This document shows positions 40,119 through 40,330 of a stretch of 40,330 nucleotides of DNA, one piece after another (the stretch's first letter is position 1; each line of letters opens with the position of its first letter). Position numbers and translations under genes: made by a program. A model generated the notes under the pieces. It ran no database searches and was not told the DNA's origin. It saw only the letters and a program-made list of their open reading frames with translations. The stretch covers positions 1 through 40,330 of the forward strand of contig CAJXNU010000004.1 of NCBI GenBank assembly GCA_913057255.1, read 5' to 3'. The DNA comes from an uncultured Wenzhouxiangella sp. Lineage in GTDB: Bacteria; Pseudomonadota; Gammaproteobacteria; Xanthomonadales; Wenzhouxiangellaceae.

Positions 40119-40178
40119 GTTTCAGTCAGCAGTTATACACCAAACGCTGGCATGTATTTGAAAGCGGCTCTCTGGTAG

Positions 40179-40330
<152 letters not shown>

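Overview
The window reads as a gammaproteobacterial chromosome segment at a contig end, probably Xanthomonadales/Chromatiales-like (taxonomy is inference). It is mostly conserved housekeeping and metabolic genes: tRNA-Phe, yggX, mutY, ftsY, rsmD, coaD, ggt, a psrA-like/fadE/fadN-like/fadA-like beta-oxidation operon, aspartate aminotransferase, uvrB, ghrA, three tandem exported amidohydrolases, a GntR(YtrA-type)/ABC cassette, an FKBP, a split metH under an ArsR-methyltransferase regulator, gloB, a yafS-like methyltransferase, rnhA, dnaQ, mltF and the start of gltX. I see no CRISPR array, phage or transposon. The points most worth a second look are: (1) bases 5-38 match the Illumina TruSeq read-2 adapter, so the first ORF has an artificial start; (2) that truncated ORF encodes a repeat protein with a nested a-b-c repeat plan and a C-terminal sorting-signal-like tail; (3) a 24-bp near-palindrome GGTG-N16-CACC overlaps the predicted -10 of a small-membrane-protein/GntR/ABC operon; (4) three coupled, signal-peptide-bearing amidohydrolases, of which only one keeps a complete metal-ligand set; (5) a split metH operon with a perfect inverted repeat at its promoter and a regulator that appears to lack a normal start codon; (6) a PsrA-like box overlapping the start codon of the TetR gene that heads the fad operon. 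No wholly new system is proven. The amidohydrolase trio and the small protein of the ABC cassette are the best candidates. All family names come from reading the translations, not from database searches.
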